Of a stretch of 64,000 nucleotides of DNA, positions 21,549 through 31,873 are shown in pieces. Origin of the DNA: Picocystis sp. L7 (Eukaryota > Chlorophyta > Picocystophyceae > Picocystales > Picocystaceae). The stretch's first letter is position 1. Every line of letters begins with the position of its first letter. Position numbers and translations under genes: made by a program. The stretch spans positions 248,001-312,000 of the forward strand of contig QXJR01000018.1 of the NCBI GenBank assembly GCA_020975725.1, in the 5' to 3' direction. A model generated the notes under the pieces. The model had not been told where the DNA came from and did no database searches. It saw only the letters and a program-made list of their open reading frames with translations.

Positions 21549-21858
21549 ACTGGCCAGTGATCCATAGATCACCGGACCAACCTCTAAGATGCACTCCATC
21601 AAGGGTCTCTTTTTGTTATAAGACTGCAAACACCGGTTCTGGAAAAAAGATTGAGTAGCAGTGTTGTCTTGGTCATCTGTCACTGTGTTTTCTTTGCAAC
21701 AGATGCCAAGCCTGGATATGCCCCGTGGATTTCAGGAAGTGTTGATTGGTGGAGAAGGAAGCTTGCACCAGCCAAATGGCGCATGAATATCACTTTTCAT
21801 CCATGAAGGAGGTATCACAACCAATATGGTAATAAAGAAAATACTTCTGATCAGACTG

Positions 21859-24681
21859 TCAGGCTCCACTGCTGGCCTGTTCATACAACGATTTCCATTT
21901 TTCAACTTCGGCTTCCAAGTACTCGTTTCGAGATAGAAGCACTTCATATGCAATCGAACCCTCACTGGCCATAGTCGCAAAAGACGCGTTCTGCATTTCA
22001 ACGTCTGGAGCGGCTGAGCCAAGACGGATCGAGCTGCTGGCCAAGCTCCGTTTGGAGTCCGCTGCAGACTGATTACCTGCACCCACGGTTGATGACATCC
22101 CAACTTCATCCTTTGCGTGGGCTAAGTTTTTGGAAAACATCAAGCGTTGGGATAAATTGAAAGGAACAAACTTCGCAAACAATTTCTCAAGTGTGCCTCC
22201 CAGGGGCCCAAACGGCCGTTGTGCCAACGAAGGAGTCGAAAGCTGGACGAGTGACTGAGAGCTCTCAATACCCTTCAACCTGTGCGCACCGAGTTCCACA
22301 CTGAACACTTTCCGCTTGATATCTTTGCACTCTGCAAGACACTCCTTCCAGTGTCTTGACAAGCATAAGACTTGCCCCCCCGATGCCATTGCAGCCACTC
22401 GAGCCGCACGAGATGTCACCGGACCAAAATACGCTGCACGGCCTGTCGATGCATGTGGCTCGATGCTTGTTGGAACTCCCTTTCCCACTCCCACCTTGTA
22501 TCGTAGACCTCGGAATAGGCAATGCTTCCGGCCCTTCGCTGATGCAAGACTTTCCCATACTTCGCTCGCTGCTGGTTGTGCAAGGAGGTCATTGTCCCAT
22601 TCTACTTTGGTGAGTTCTTCTTGTACAAACACAGAAAACAGAACAGCGTCGCGGAAGTTCCCAAACGCAAGCATCATATTTCCCTCTGTCTCTTCCACTT
22701 CATAGCCTTCATACTTCCTTAAAACAACCCGTATGCAGTGCACAGCAGCCGTGGTCGCCGATTCAGTGCGTGCCCTGTCCCATTGATTCAAGGAATCTAC
22801 TCCTGTCAAGAACATGAAAACGATGACTACTTCGTTGTACGTAAAGTCCCCCTCATCCAACCCTTTGGAGATCACTCCAGGAGCTTCAAAATAGGATGGG
22901 CTTATTTGAGTAGTGCGCCTAGGGGGAGAAAAATAGTAAAGCCTACCCAAAAGGCATGTAGGTAAGATCTGAATGAGTTCAACCGGTGGCTTATTGGGAG
23001 CTAGTTGGTGCTCTCCCATGTGGATGATCCTCACATTTTGCTCAATTTGCTGCAAGCCAATATTTCCCAGCGTGGAGCCAGACATGAAAATTTGCCCCCC
23101 AGAAGGTACGTCACTGATTTTCTTTGCCAACTCCACTGCTGGCCCAACATACCTGATTCGCCCACTCTGGTGATGCATTGCTGCAGAAAATTCGCCATTT
23201 TCAGTTTCCGTGCTCACCATGCTAGCGTTGCCAGTGGAAACCCTCCTCAAAACAGGTGATGCATCTCGGGTGTTGTTACCACCGTCAACTTGTTTTTCTA
23301 CATCTTGATCTTCATTTGTTTCCTCTCCCTCTACCGTAACAGTCCGTGAAGATTGATCTGACATTTTCTCTTGGCGTGGTCTCAGGCAATTAAAGTGGAT
23401 GGTATCACCAAAGAATCGCCGTTTCCGTTGGTCATCAACCTCTTCTGACGTTGTGGCCACATCTTCTTTTCTACCTGAGTGAATCCCAATCCGAATACGT
23501 AGACCACGGTAGATCACAACACCTTTGTGCTCAACAGGCTTTGTCAACGGGTGTCCTAAAATATCCTCTGGCCAATCAGTACCCACTGTAGTAGCGGGAT
23601 AGATCAGTGCTTGTTGTACATCCAAAGCCCAAGAGACAGCATCTGTTTCTGTGTGAAACACTACGCAAATAGCATCACCTTCAGTGTTGCTCTCATATCC
23701 GTAATACTTTTTCAAGAGAGAACGCATGACTTTGAACGATATCTGCAAACTTTCCTTCATTGCCTGCGCGTTCCATTCCCACAGTTTGGTAGATGACTCA
23801 ACATCAGTAAACACAATGGTTGCCTGGGTTTGAGGAGGTGGCATTCGTAATCGCCGATTGATTTTCACTAGCGCATCCCTAGCCTGCTTCCTAAACTTGA
23901 AGTAAAGTACAATGCCCACCACAGTTGCACCCACCAAAAATCCAACGAGTGAGATGGTGAGAATAGCACCCAGTGGTAATGGGCTTCCATTTGAGGAAGG
24001 AGGCGGTGGAGGCGACATGCGCTCTTCACAGATGTTACCAGTCCAGGATTCCTGGCACTGGCAGCATTGAACATCGGCCATGAATATGTCCAATGGATTG
24101 GACGAGTTGTACGTTTTCAGGATGGACTCCAAGCAGTTGTCTGGATCTTCTCCAAGTGGGTCCGCACATGGAATAGTACCATTGTAAACACACTGATCGA
24201 TCTCGCATGTTCCTCGGTTGCTGCATGGGAGGGGGTAGCTGATGATTGCCGTGTTCTCTTCCTCGTCGTCGGGGTCGGTGGCCTCGACGTTCACATGGCA
24301 GTACAGTTGCGACCCATCGAATGGTTCTGGGAACAGTCCCGGCGATTCCGTTTCTTGGTTCCTCCTCCTTCGAACGGTGTATTCTCCTACAGGAGGAGAG
24401 ACTCGACCGGCCATCGCGTTCTTCTCCTCCTGGAATCCAGGACACCCGGGAACTACTTGTGGAAGGTCCAGGACCACCAGCGCCGTTCGATGTCGCCCGT
24501 GTGGTGCGTGGCAGGAAGGTGTCACGTCCTCCTTTTCTTCCTTATCCTCCTTCTTCTTCCTCCGATGGTTATTGTATCGTATGTTCCACGCCGAGTGCGC
24601 GTGGCGTCCATGAACCGAACCGCGTCCACTTGGTCCTTTCTCACCGGTGGTGGTGGTATCGGTTGAGCCCTCCACACCCAT
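21859..24681 (-). CDS. receptor-like class III adenylate/guanylate cyclase with two cyclase domains
   Basis: Single-pass membrane cyclase, up to 940 aa. The N-terminal ectodomain has a Cys-rich EGF-like stretch (LPCSNRGTCEIDQCVYNG ... CCQCQESWTGNICEERM), a Pro/Ser linker and one membrane helix (PLGAILTISLVGFLVGATVV). Cyclase domain 1 has FTDVESSTKLWEW and EGDAICVVF, which hold both metal-binding aspartates, and carries an acidic insert of roughly 110 residues. Domain 2 resembles it (RVVLRKYEGYEVEETEGNMM), but the first motif reads FMFLTGVDS and the second Asp is replaced (EGN), so it is probably regulatory. A coiled coil ends the protein. Substrate (ATP or GTP) is undecided. No signal peptide is visible. 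A GTGAGA donor at 24644 with an in-frame acceptor ending at 24456 could remove 63 codons of low-quality N-terminal sequence. Confidence 0.85.
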   Translation of the reverse strand: MGVEGSTDTTTTGEKGPSGRGSVHGRHAHSAWNIRYNNHRRKKKEDKEEKEDVTPSCHAPHGRHRTALVVLDLPQVVPGCPGFQEEKNAMAGRVSPPVGEYTVRRRRNQETESPGLFPEPFDGSQLYCHVNVEATDPDDEEENTAIISYPLPCSNRGTCEIDQCVYNGTIPCADPLGEDPDNCLESILKTYNSSNPLDIFMADVQCCQCQESWTGNICEERMSPPPPPSSNGSPLPLGAILTISLVGFLVGATVVGIVLYFKFRKQARDALVKINRRLRMPPPQTQATIVFTDVESSTKLWEWNAQAMKESLQISFKVMRSLLKKYYGYESNTEGDAICVVFHTETDAVSWALDVQQALIYPATTVGTDWPEDILGHPLTKPVEHKGVVIYRGLRIRIGIHSGRKEDVATTSEEVDDQRKRRFFGDTIHFNCLRPRQEKMSDQSSRTVTVEGEETNEDQDVEKQVDGGNNTRDASPVLRRVSTGNASMVSTETENGEFSAAMHHQSGRIRYVGPAVELAKKISDVPSGGQIFMSGSTLGNIGLQQIEQNVRIIHMGEHQLAPNKPPVELIQILPTCLLGRLYYFSPPRRTTQISPSYFEAPGVISKGLDEGDFTYNEVVIVFMFLTGVDSLNQWDRARTESATTAAVHCIRVVLRKYEGYEVEETEGNMMLAFGNFRDAVLFSVFVQEELTKVEWDNDLLAQPAASEVWESLASAKGRKHCLFRGLRYKVGVGKGVPTSIEPHASTGRAAYFGPVTSRAARVAAMASGGQVLCLSRHWKECLAECKDIKRKVFSVELGAHRLKGIESSQSLVQLSTPSLAQRPFGPLGGTLEKLFAKFVPFNLSQRLMFSKNLAHAKDEVGMSSTVGAGNQSAADSKRSLASSSIRLGSAAPDVEMQNASFATMASEGSIAYEVLLSRNEYLEAEVEKWKSLYEQASSGA

Positions 24682-24905
24682 GGATACCCCAGACACACCT
24701 CCCTTCTAACCCGGGTTGGAACCCAGACCTCCCACCCGGGATGGCGTCTGAGGGGACAGGGGGGATCCATGCTCCCCACCGTCACTGCCCCCATCCCGAA
24801 AGGAGGACAGGGACTGGCTTGGGCACGGTTCCAGGTTCCACGCCATGAGACAGAGGAGGGGGGTAGGGAATTTGTCAAAGGTGGACTTGGACCACCTCCA
24901 GGAAC
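24682..24905. promoter_or_regulatory. divergent promoter region, cyclase / TlyA-like
   Basis: 224 bp between the inferred start codons of two divergent genes. It is GC-rich with G and C runs, and no TATA box is evident. Confidence 0.4.
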
Positions 24906-25781
24906 ATGCGACAAGCAACGCAGTTGTACGCCAACGTCAAGGGTGTGTGGCACAGAACACCCTCTCTTCGACCCAAGAGCACCTCCCTGGTCGTACAGGG
25001 GACCACAGTCGATCCCAAGTATCCAAGCCAGGGAAAGAAGAAACGAAGACTGGACGAAATCTGCCTGCAGCTGCGACCCGACGTGGGAAGGAGAGTGGTC
25101 CAATCGTGGATCGCTCAAGGACAAGTCAAAGTAGGAGGAAAAGTCATTGACAAGGCAGGAGCGCAGGTCTCCAGTCGAGCAGACGTGCAAATCAACGGCA
25201 CCATACCCAAGTACGTGTGCAGGGGAGGGCTCAAGCTCGAGGCTGCGCTGGACCACTTTCATGTCGTCGTCCAGGATCGGGTTGCGCTCGATTCAGGTCT
25301 GTCCACGGGAGGGTTCGCGGATGTGCTGCTGCAAAGGGGGGCAGGGAAAGTGTATGGAGTGGACGTAGGCTATGGGCAAGTTGCAAACAAGATCAGGGAT
25401 CATCCGAAGTGTGTGGTTATCGAACGGACCAACCTGAGAAATCTGACCCAACTGCCGGAAAAAGTCAACCTCGTCACCCTCGATCTCTCATTCATATCCG
25501 TGCTGAAGGTCATGCCAGCAATCAACAGATTGACTACGGACGATGTCGACTTGGTGATGCTCATCAAACCCCAGTTTGAAGCAGAAAAGGGGCAGGTCGG
25601 TAGCGGGGGAGTGATACGAGACGAAGGAATGAGACAAGACATTGTCTTGAAAGTCATCCAGGGTGTGGAAAATCAGGGTTATTCCTGCCAAGGGTACATA
25701 ACATCCCCCATAAAGGGTGCAAAGAGTGAAAATGTCGAATACTTGGCACACTTCAGGAAGAACGATTGGAGACAGCCATGA
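24906..25781 (+). CDS. TlyA-like 2'-O-rRNA methyltransferase (S4 + FtsJ domains)
   Basis: TlyA methylates the 2'-OH of rRNA cytidines; the plant homologue is predicted to act in an organelle. The 291-aa protein has a basic N-terminal extension (about 45 residues, transit-like) and an S4 RNA-binding domain (RRLDEICLQLRPDVGRRVVQ ... GQVKVGGKVI). The linker motif YVCRGGLKLEAAL follows. The FtsJ-type domain has the SAM loop ALDSGLSTGGFADVLLQRGA, VYGVDVGYGQVA, LVTLDLSFISVLKVMPA, LIKPQFEAEKGQVGSGGVIR, and ends SPIKGAKSENVEYL. DSGLSTGGF rather than bacterial DVGASTGGF matches plant proteins as I recall them. There is no intron. The old name hemolysin A does not imply toxicity. Confidence 0.93.
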   Translation: MRQATQLYANVKGVWHRTPSLRPKSTSLVVQGTTVDPKYPSQGKKKRRLDEICLQLRPDVGRRVVQSWIAQGQVKVGGKVIDKAGAQVSSRADVQINGTIPKYVCRGGLKLEAALDHFHVVVQDRVALDSGLSTGGFADVLLQRGAGKVYGVDVGYGQVANKIRDHPKCVVIERTNLRNLTQLPEKVNLVTLDLSFISVLKVMPAINRLTTDDVDLVMLIKPQFEAEKGQVGSGGVIRDEGMRQDIVLKVIQGVENQGYSCQGYITSPIKGAKSENVEYLAHFRKNDWRQP

Positions 25782-27433
25782 ACACATGGAAGAGAGGAGC
25801 GGATGTTCCCTGCAGCCGCACGCTGCATGTTGCCTTCACACTGAGCATCTGCACCAAAGCATGTGCACACAATCAAGATAGCCAGCACAAGGCTTGATAT
25901 TTGCTGTGTCACCTGCGAATAATTTCTGCAGAGGCAGCATTGCGATTTTGGCCCTGAGTACACTTCTCTTCCTGGAAAGATGTTTTGCACAGCATGCTGT
26001 CAGCTTCATTGCCAGTGCCGCTCTGGCTTCAATAAAGCTTTGTTTAGTTTCGCTGCACCATTGTTGGAGCAAACTTGAAAGTCCACTAGTTATTCTATGC
26101 GAAAAGTAGTCCTTAACAGACGCCAAAGGATTGCGCTGTGTTGGTAAAAAAAATGAGCTTTCCTTGCACTGCAATGTGAGGAATACAAAATTTGTGGATC
26201 GATCGATGCTCTTTAAGTGATGTACTACCAGTGTATTTCATGCTTCGGATAGGAGGCAAACTATAGCATGTCATTTCATGCGAGCCTGTCATGAACCGGA
26301 ACGGAAAGTCGATTTTGCCATGCTTAGCAAGAGTGTGTGTATGACCACGAAATCTATTGATCTCTACATCGATCATCCAACATGTTTTGCTCTACAAAAT
26401 TTAAAGAACCATTTTCGATATGTGTTTGTATTTGAGGATGTCGAAATCTCAATCACATGAATCGCTTATAGTGCTCTACTCTTCCAAAGTCGATGCAAAT
26501 CAAGTAATGTTCAAGGAGTGTTCCCGTGCAAATGGCTAACGTTCCATTGACTAGAATTGTGCTTTCAAACATTGCAAACACCATTGCTCCTTCTATTTCA
26601 TTTGCGGATGAATATGTTCTCATTTCCACATTTGCTTCTTACAAGAGTGGAGCGATAGTATCTTATTTTGTTTTTCTTCATCGCATTCTTGTTGACAAAT
26701 TGGGCTTCTAAATGCACATGCTAGCCGATTGCTTTTATTTCAGCCACCATTTTTACGCGAAAAGGTAAGGGAGCTGCGATTGACTCGTGCATCATCTCGT
26801 AATTGCAAGAGAAATTCACGAGGACTTTTCGCACCAATTATCATGAATATGCTTCAATTGGAGTTGGGCATGTTCTGTTAGGCAGAAATCAACACACTTG
26901 CTATTTGGAGAGGGATGAAACGCTGCCTTATCACATCATGGACACGCAAACGAAAGCCGGTAAGACTAATTACTCACAACGCGGCACGACTCCCCAACTT
27001 TGCACATGTTGTAAGCGGTTGCCATCATTTCGAACACTTTTCTGGCCTTTTTTCCATGAATTTTTCAACTTCATAGTGCGGCCTTTCGCGATCCCCCACT
27101 ACAATTCAGGCACGCACCATTAAGGACATCAACTTCCCACCCCGTTTCATACTGATTGCAATTGTAGGCGTGCTTGCATTCAGGAGTATCCGACGCATTG
27201 TGCACGTATATCGATCTGGCTCCATCCCACTTGTCCTTCCCACCCTTTCCTTGCGCATGGATGGACGTGTGCCTCGGAATGATCGTGTACGTGTCCATTG
27301 GGTCCCAACCGAATTGAACGACATGGTACCTTCCCTGCCCTTGGATAAGGGTGGATGATCCGAACCAAAAGTGGCGTTTCGGGTGAGACGAGTCTCGCAG
27401 CATCCCACCCGCAACGCCAAGATAGCACACGCC
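25782..27433. other. AT-richer intergenic region
   Basis: About 1.65 kb. Several ORFs of 60-120 codons occur on both strands, none with family features. A minus-strand ORF near 25679-25990 has a signal-peptide-like stretch, but it runs antisense into the TlyA gene. No gene, RNA gene or clear repeat is recognised. Confidence 0.4.
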
Positions 27434-28444
27434 ATGTGGAGGCGCGCGGATGCATGCATCACTCCCTGCTCTTCCGCAACCTGTCTACCTTCCTTTCATG
27501 TACACGCGAGAAGGGTGAGATCGGTGGGGGGAGATCCCAAAGCTATGAATCGAACGTCCCTAAAATGGCAGACGTCATGGGCCGGTGCTCCAGGAAAACG
27601 GTACAGACCTGTGGGTGCGAAACGCATGACACGTGAACGACAGAGGCCCGTCAAAACTCTAGCAGCTTACGAACCATTCCCGTTCCGAGAAGATGAGTAT
27701 CAAGAAGTCGTCATACGCCTGGTCCAGGCTTCCTCTGACGGCACGTCCCAAGGGTCCATCCTCTTGCTGAAAAAACAAGAGGGAGCAAGCATGGAAGGGA
27801 CACGAGTCCTAGTTATAGGGATTGGAGGTGATGCACTCATTGCCCTTGTCACCATCCTGCAAGGAAGAGATTCCATCCGCCCCCTGGCTTTGGATTTGCT
27901 GTGGCAGGTTCTGCAGCGAGGAAAACAAATAAGTACACAACAGTGGGAGCTCGAAAAAGTTGCCATCGTACGTTTGGAAGGTGGGATTTACTATGGCAGA
28001 CTTTTTTTTGGATCTGGAGATAGTGGAACTGTGTGGGACTGTGACTGTAGGCCGTCAGATGCGATGTGGTTGGCTTCCCGTCAAAACTGTCCCATCTTTG
28101 TTCACAGGGATGTGTGGCAGGAGGCTTCTGTGCCTGTCGATAGTGTGGTGGAAATTGAAGATTCTTCCGCTTCTCTTGAGTCGATCAGCAACCAGAATGT
28201 TGTCGATCCCTTAAGAACGATTGTCCACGGAGACCCTGAGCCAATCAAGAGGTTGAAGCGCGAGCTTGGCGTGGCCATCACGGAGGAGGATTATCAAGCT
28301 GCTGCGAGGATCAGAGACCACCCTTTCATGAAAATGTATGCCAGTATAGTTGAAGCAGATGGGAGAGGAGATCATGATGAGAAAGCAAGACTTGAAAAAG
28401 AACTTTTGAACTTAATAAGCCAGCAGGAGGGCCTCTCCTCCTGA
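27434..28444 (+). CDS. bifunctional nuclease (BFN/DUF151) domain protein with UVR motif, BBD-like
   Basis: Plant BBD proteins combine a DNase/RNase (BFN) domain and a C-terminal UVR motif and act in basal defence and plastid gene control. From ATG 27434 the protein is 336 aa. Residues 1-85 are basic and Ser/Arg-rich (transit-like). The BFN domain spans about 90-245 (LVIGIGGDALIALVTILQG, RPLALDLLWQVLQRG, GGIYYGRLFFGSGDSGTVWD, CRPSDAMWLASRQNCPIFV). The UVR motif is at about 270-315 (PIKRLKRELGVAITEEDYQA, AARIRDHPFMKM). The domain order is that of land plants, which supports a plastid lineage. The open frame begins with a GTG at 27371, but ATG 27434 is the first Met. There is no intron. Confidence 0.9.
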   Translation: MWRRADACITPCSSATCLPSFHVHARRVRSVGGDPKAMNRTSLKWQTSWAGAPGKRYRPVGAKRMTRERQRPVKTLAAYEPFPFREDEYQEVVIRLVQASSDGTSQGSILLLKKQEGASMEGTRVLVIGIGGDALIALVTILQGRDSIRPLALDLLWQVLQRGKQISTQQWELEKVAIVRLEGGIYYGRLFFGSGDSGTVWDCDCRPSDAMWLASRQNCPIFVHRDVWQEASVPVDSVVEIEDSSASLESISNQNVVDPLRTIVHGDPEPIKRLKRELGVAITEEDYQAAARIRDHPFMKMYASIVEADGRGDHDEKARLEKELLNLISQQEGLSS

Positions 28445-28651
28445 GTTTTACCATAGACTGACAAGCGATGTATATCAGCTACCTAGAGAACAACTGCAGA
28501 ATACGCTGGGTATTTTGAATGGAAAGCCACTTTAATGAATGTCTTGAAGCATGGCTCGCTTCCCCTTCTCTGTATACCACTTTTGATTGGCACATAGTTG
28601 CTGGACTGCAAGCAGCCATGCAGCCGATAACGGGATCTTGTCACCAAGGTA

Positions 28652-29167
28652 TTAATAACCTTGTGACCTACCGCATTGCAAGAGTGATCCTGCCCCCAAA
28701 AACAATCCAAAAATGGCAGCACTGCTAACCGTCGTCTTCCCTACGTATCTGATTTTGTACATGCCAGGGACCTGAAACGTATAAAATAGAACGAACAAGT
28801 CAGGAATGCTCAAACTACACGTTGTTTCGGGATGGTTCGACTCCTCAAGTCATGCAGGAATTTTTCCCTAAGCTCGGGCTTGCAGGCGTTTCCTACCTTG
28901 TAGCGGAAAGCCTCAAATGTTCCGTATACTGCGCCTAAAGGATGCAATGAATCCAACATACAGAAGCAGGATGTCAGCTTGAGTCTCGACCTTCGTTTCA
29001 GCCGGAACGAGAGGAGGAGGAAAGGCGGACGAAACAGTTTCCCCTCGGGACCTTGTCGCTTCTACGGTTCGCTTTCCTCTTGACTTACCAACTGCGCCTC
29101 CGAGTGAGGCACCCAGTGCCGCGCCGGTCACCACACGATTCGCACATCGCGAGTCTGTCAAAGCCAT
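28652..29167 (-). CDS. ROMO1: ROMO1/Mgr2-like inner mitochondrial membrane protein, three exons
   Basis: Small mitochondrial membrane protein (yeast Mgr2, part of the TIM23 translocase; animal ROMO1). It is visible only after splicing. Exon 1 is 29089-29167, exon 2 is 28897-28934, exon 3 is 28652-28771; the introns are 154 and 125 nt. Donors are GTAAGT and GTAGGA, acceptors TAG and CAG, with CTGAC branch sites 39 and 28 nt upstream. The product is 78 aa, the family length. It has a glycine-zipper first helix (RVVTGAALGASLGGAVGAVY), then GTFEAFRYK, VPGMYKIRYVGKTTVSSAAI and a second helix FGLFLGAGSLLQCG. These match plant homologues, as I recall them, closely in order and motif. It converges on the BFN gene with a 207-bp gap. 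Confidence 0.93.
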
Positions 29168-29202
29168 TCCTTCCTGGTTTCCGTGCGCACGAACAACTCA
29201 AT

Positions 29203-29409
29203 ATGGCCCCTTTGGTGGCTCCTCTACGACGGCGTGTCGGAGTGGATCTTGCTACTGGTCGAATGAACTACAGGTTTCGATGTCAACTTGGGAGGGTGGC
29301 CCCGAAGAGGGAGGTTTATGTAAACAACTTCAAAATCGATCCACGTATCAAAATCAAAATGGGTTCCTTCTTGATGGAACGCCAACATTTGCTCCTCCGC
29401 AAAAGATAA
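29203..29409 (+). CDS. small ORF of doubtful status, divergent from ROMO1-like
   Basis: A 68-codon ORF (MAPLVAPLRRRVGVDL ...) rich in Arg and Lys, starting only 35 bp from the ROMO1-like start on the other strand. It could be a basic organellar protein or an exon, but I recognise no family and the position overlaps the likely ROMO1 promoter. Confidence 0.2.
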   Translation: MAPLVAPLRRRVGVDLATGRMNYRFRCQLGRVAPKREVYVNNFKIDPRIKIKMGSFLMERQHLLLRKR

Positions 29410-30460
29410 AGCTAGATCGAGCGACGTGATAAATCCAAGTAGAAACGAAAAATAGCTTGCTTACACTTTATGCCGACCTCTCTAGCTCAATGTCCTAACT
29501 ACAGGACATATAAGTGTTGGTGCAATCGCATCAAGTCTTGCGATGGCTTTTTGCATTTCTCCTCAATATCGATCGTGGCATTGGTGAGGTAATTTCAAGG
29601 CAACAATGGAAAACTCCTCGATTACAGTCTTTGATTCTTGCATTTCAATAACACTCGTACGTGACAAGCGTCTAAACCATATTGGCATTCAGCAATCACA
29701 TGACTCAAAAAGTACAAACATACGAGTCAATTGGGAAGTTTGTAACGTTTCATCACACATTTGTTGAACATGCTATGCATCTTTCTATGGAAAGTACTCT
29801 CAAGGTGATGAATAGCCTAAAAGATACGATTGCACATTCGTCTCCGACATTGCAAATGTCATCGAATGCTATCAAAGCACACTTGTTCGTTCTCTCCATT
29901 GAAATTTACATCATCACACTTTTCATTGGTGACCTTTTTCATCCCTACCCACGATGACACAATTGTAACATTCAATATTTGACACCGAATTACCATTGTT
30001 CTATGCGTGCACTCGAGAGAAAGTGTGTCTCATGATGGAGGTCTTTCCAAGCTAGGCTTCCTAAAGTAGCTCGTGACATCTAAAACTTGCCATCGCACAA
30101 CTGCATAACATTAAGCATATAATAACCGACCATTTTTGATTGATGGATGTTTGCAATCACATGACGCCGGGGGCATGCAATTGCGTATGCCAAGGCATTA
30201 GTCATCCACAAAGGAGAAGGTTGGGTAAGAGCAATGCGAGCATTGAGCATTCTTTTCACAATTCATCCACCAACAATTTGCCGTTGCACAAGTCGTTGTT
30301 TCTTTTGCTGTTCCTTCTGTAAATCCCATTGTTCCCATTCTTGTCTACTCGTAGTGGTCTTATCTCCCCGGTTCGAGTAAGCATCGACCGTAGCGGACGG
30401 GTCCGTCGTGCCCACTGCTCCACCCTGTTGGACAGAGTGCCTCCATGCCGTCCGAGACAA
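29410..30460. other. AT-richer intergenic region upstream of ALG10
   Basis: About 1 kb with dense stops and no recognisable gene. The in-frame extension of ALG10 up to 30329 lacks family similarity. Confidence 0.4.
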
Positions 30461-31873
30461 ATGCGTCGACAATCCATGAACGAAGGCCATTCTCTTGCAT
30501 TCTTCGTCTGGTTCGTTTCGCTCCTCGTGGGATGCTTTCTGATCGGAAGAATCGTGCCTGAACCTTACATGGACGAGATCTTCCATGTCAGACAGACGCA
30601 GCAATACTGGGCAGGTAATTGGAAACACTGGGACAGCAAGATCACCACTCCACCAGGACTCTATCTGTTAGGCTGGTTGGTTTGCTGGCTTGCCCGGGGC
30701 CTCGGAACTCTTGATGATGACGTATGTGATGCACGAACTCTTCGGCTCGTCAACACTCTGGGAGCTCTTGTCTGTCTAGCCATGTTTGTCCGTATCAGAC
30801 GCAAGCGAACAAAAGAAGAGAGGACAAGCGGCAACAATAACGTGTTGCTGCATGCAGTCACTCTGGCAATGTATCCCTTCCACTTCTTCTACTGCTTGAT
30901 CTATTACACTGATGTCTGGTCCACAGTTTTTGTGCTCCTTGCATATTCATTCGGTACAGAGGGGAACTGTTGGATTTCGGCAATGTTCGGAACGTGCAGC
31001 CTACTCATGAGGCAGACAAATATATTCTGGTTCTGCTTCATCAGTGCGGTGAGCCTGAGACGTTTCCTCATACGTTCATCACAAGTACATCGCAAAAATG
31101 CATTGAAAAATCAGTTCCATTCACCTTTGCAGGAAATTGGACTGCTCCTTGCCTTGGCATGGAGGAAAAGGTTCCAAGTTGTTTACCTGTTTTTCCCCCA
31201 TGGTGTGCTAGTCTGTGGCTTTTTAGCACTTCTTTACCTCAATGGGGGTGTCGTGTTGGGCGATCGGTCCGCTCACGCTGTATCTTTTCACCCGACACAG
31301 CTTCTGTACCTTGCACTTGTATTTTCGACCACAAGAATTTTCAGTTCTCTCAAAGTTTTAGCCTCAGGGTTGACCTGCATTTTTGATTTTGCAAGGAAAA
31401 AGCCTGTCACCTTCAGTGCAATTTCGGTGGGGATGATTTTCTTTCTATTCTTCATCATCAAACAGTACACAATCTACCACCCATTTCTGTTGGCAGATAA
31501 TAGGCACTTCACCTTCTATTTCCGGAGAAAGATTCTGGATGGATTACCTGCTGGAAAGTACCTGATGATACCTATGTATTTGATTTCACTCGTCCACATA
31601 TCAGGAGAATGGAGACGTAGCAAGCTGCCTTTCCTCGAAAAAATGGCATGGCTGGTGAGCACTAGTTTGTCTGTGATCTTATCGCCGCTTGTGGAATTGA
31701 GATATTTCAACATACCTGTGATACTCATGCTGTTACTGTTTACACCGACCAATGACAGGAATGATTGGCTGTCATCTGTGCAGTATTTTTTTGTCAACGC
31801 AATCGTTCTGTTTGCTTTCCTGTTTCGGCCTTTTAATTGGCCCGATGGTTCAGTTGCGCGTTTCATTTGGTGA
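30461..31873 (+). CDS. ALG10: alpha-1,2-glucosyltransferase ALG10 (DIE2)
   Basis: ER membrane enzyme that adds the third and last glucose to the dolichol-linked N-glycan precursor, using dolichyl-P-glucose. The 470-aa product from ATG 30461 matches the family length (human 473). The luminal catalytic motif PYMDEIFHVRQTQQY is near residue 40, with KITTPPGLYLLG after it. Later come YYTDVWSTVFVLLAY, LMRQTNIFWFCF, HPFLLADNRHFTFYF and SPLVELRYFNIPV, and the characteristic terminal tryptophan (ARFIW). About ten hydrophobic segments are visible. There is no intron. It converges on the BTB gene (238-bp gap). Confidence 0.95.
   Translation: MRRQSMNEGHSLAFFVWFVSLLVGCFLIGRIVPEPYMDEIFHVRQTQQYWAGNWKHWDSKITTPPGLYLLGWLVCWLARGLGTLDDDVCDARTLRLVNTLGALVCLAMFVRIRRKRTKEERTSGNNNVLLHAVTLAMYPFHFFYCLIYYTDVWSTVFVLLAYSFGTEGNCWISAMFGTCSLLMRQTNIFWFCFISAVSLRRFLIRSSQVHRKNALKNQFHSPLQEIGLLLALAWRKRFQVVYLFFPHGVLVCGFLALLYLNGGVVLGDRSAHAVSFHPTQLLYLALVFSTTRIFSSLKVLASGLTCIFDFARKKPVTFSAISVGMIFFLFFIIKQYTIYHPFLLADNRHFTFYFRRKILDGLPAGKYLMIPMYLISLVHISGEWRRSKLPFLEKMAWLVSTSLSVILSPLVELRYFNIPVILMLLLFTPTNDRNDWLSSVQYFFVNAIVLFAFLFRPFNWPDGSVARFIW

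Noticed and set aside
24906-25781. hemolysin/toxin reading of the TlyA-like gene
   Set aside because: The S4 and FtsJ methyltransferase motifs are complete and plant-like; the toxin label is historical.
25679-25990. minus-strand ORF with a signal-peptide-like stretch (LVLAILIVCTCFGADAQ)
   Set aside because: Its C-terminal third is antisense to the conserved TlyA end and no splice model improves it.
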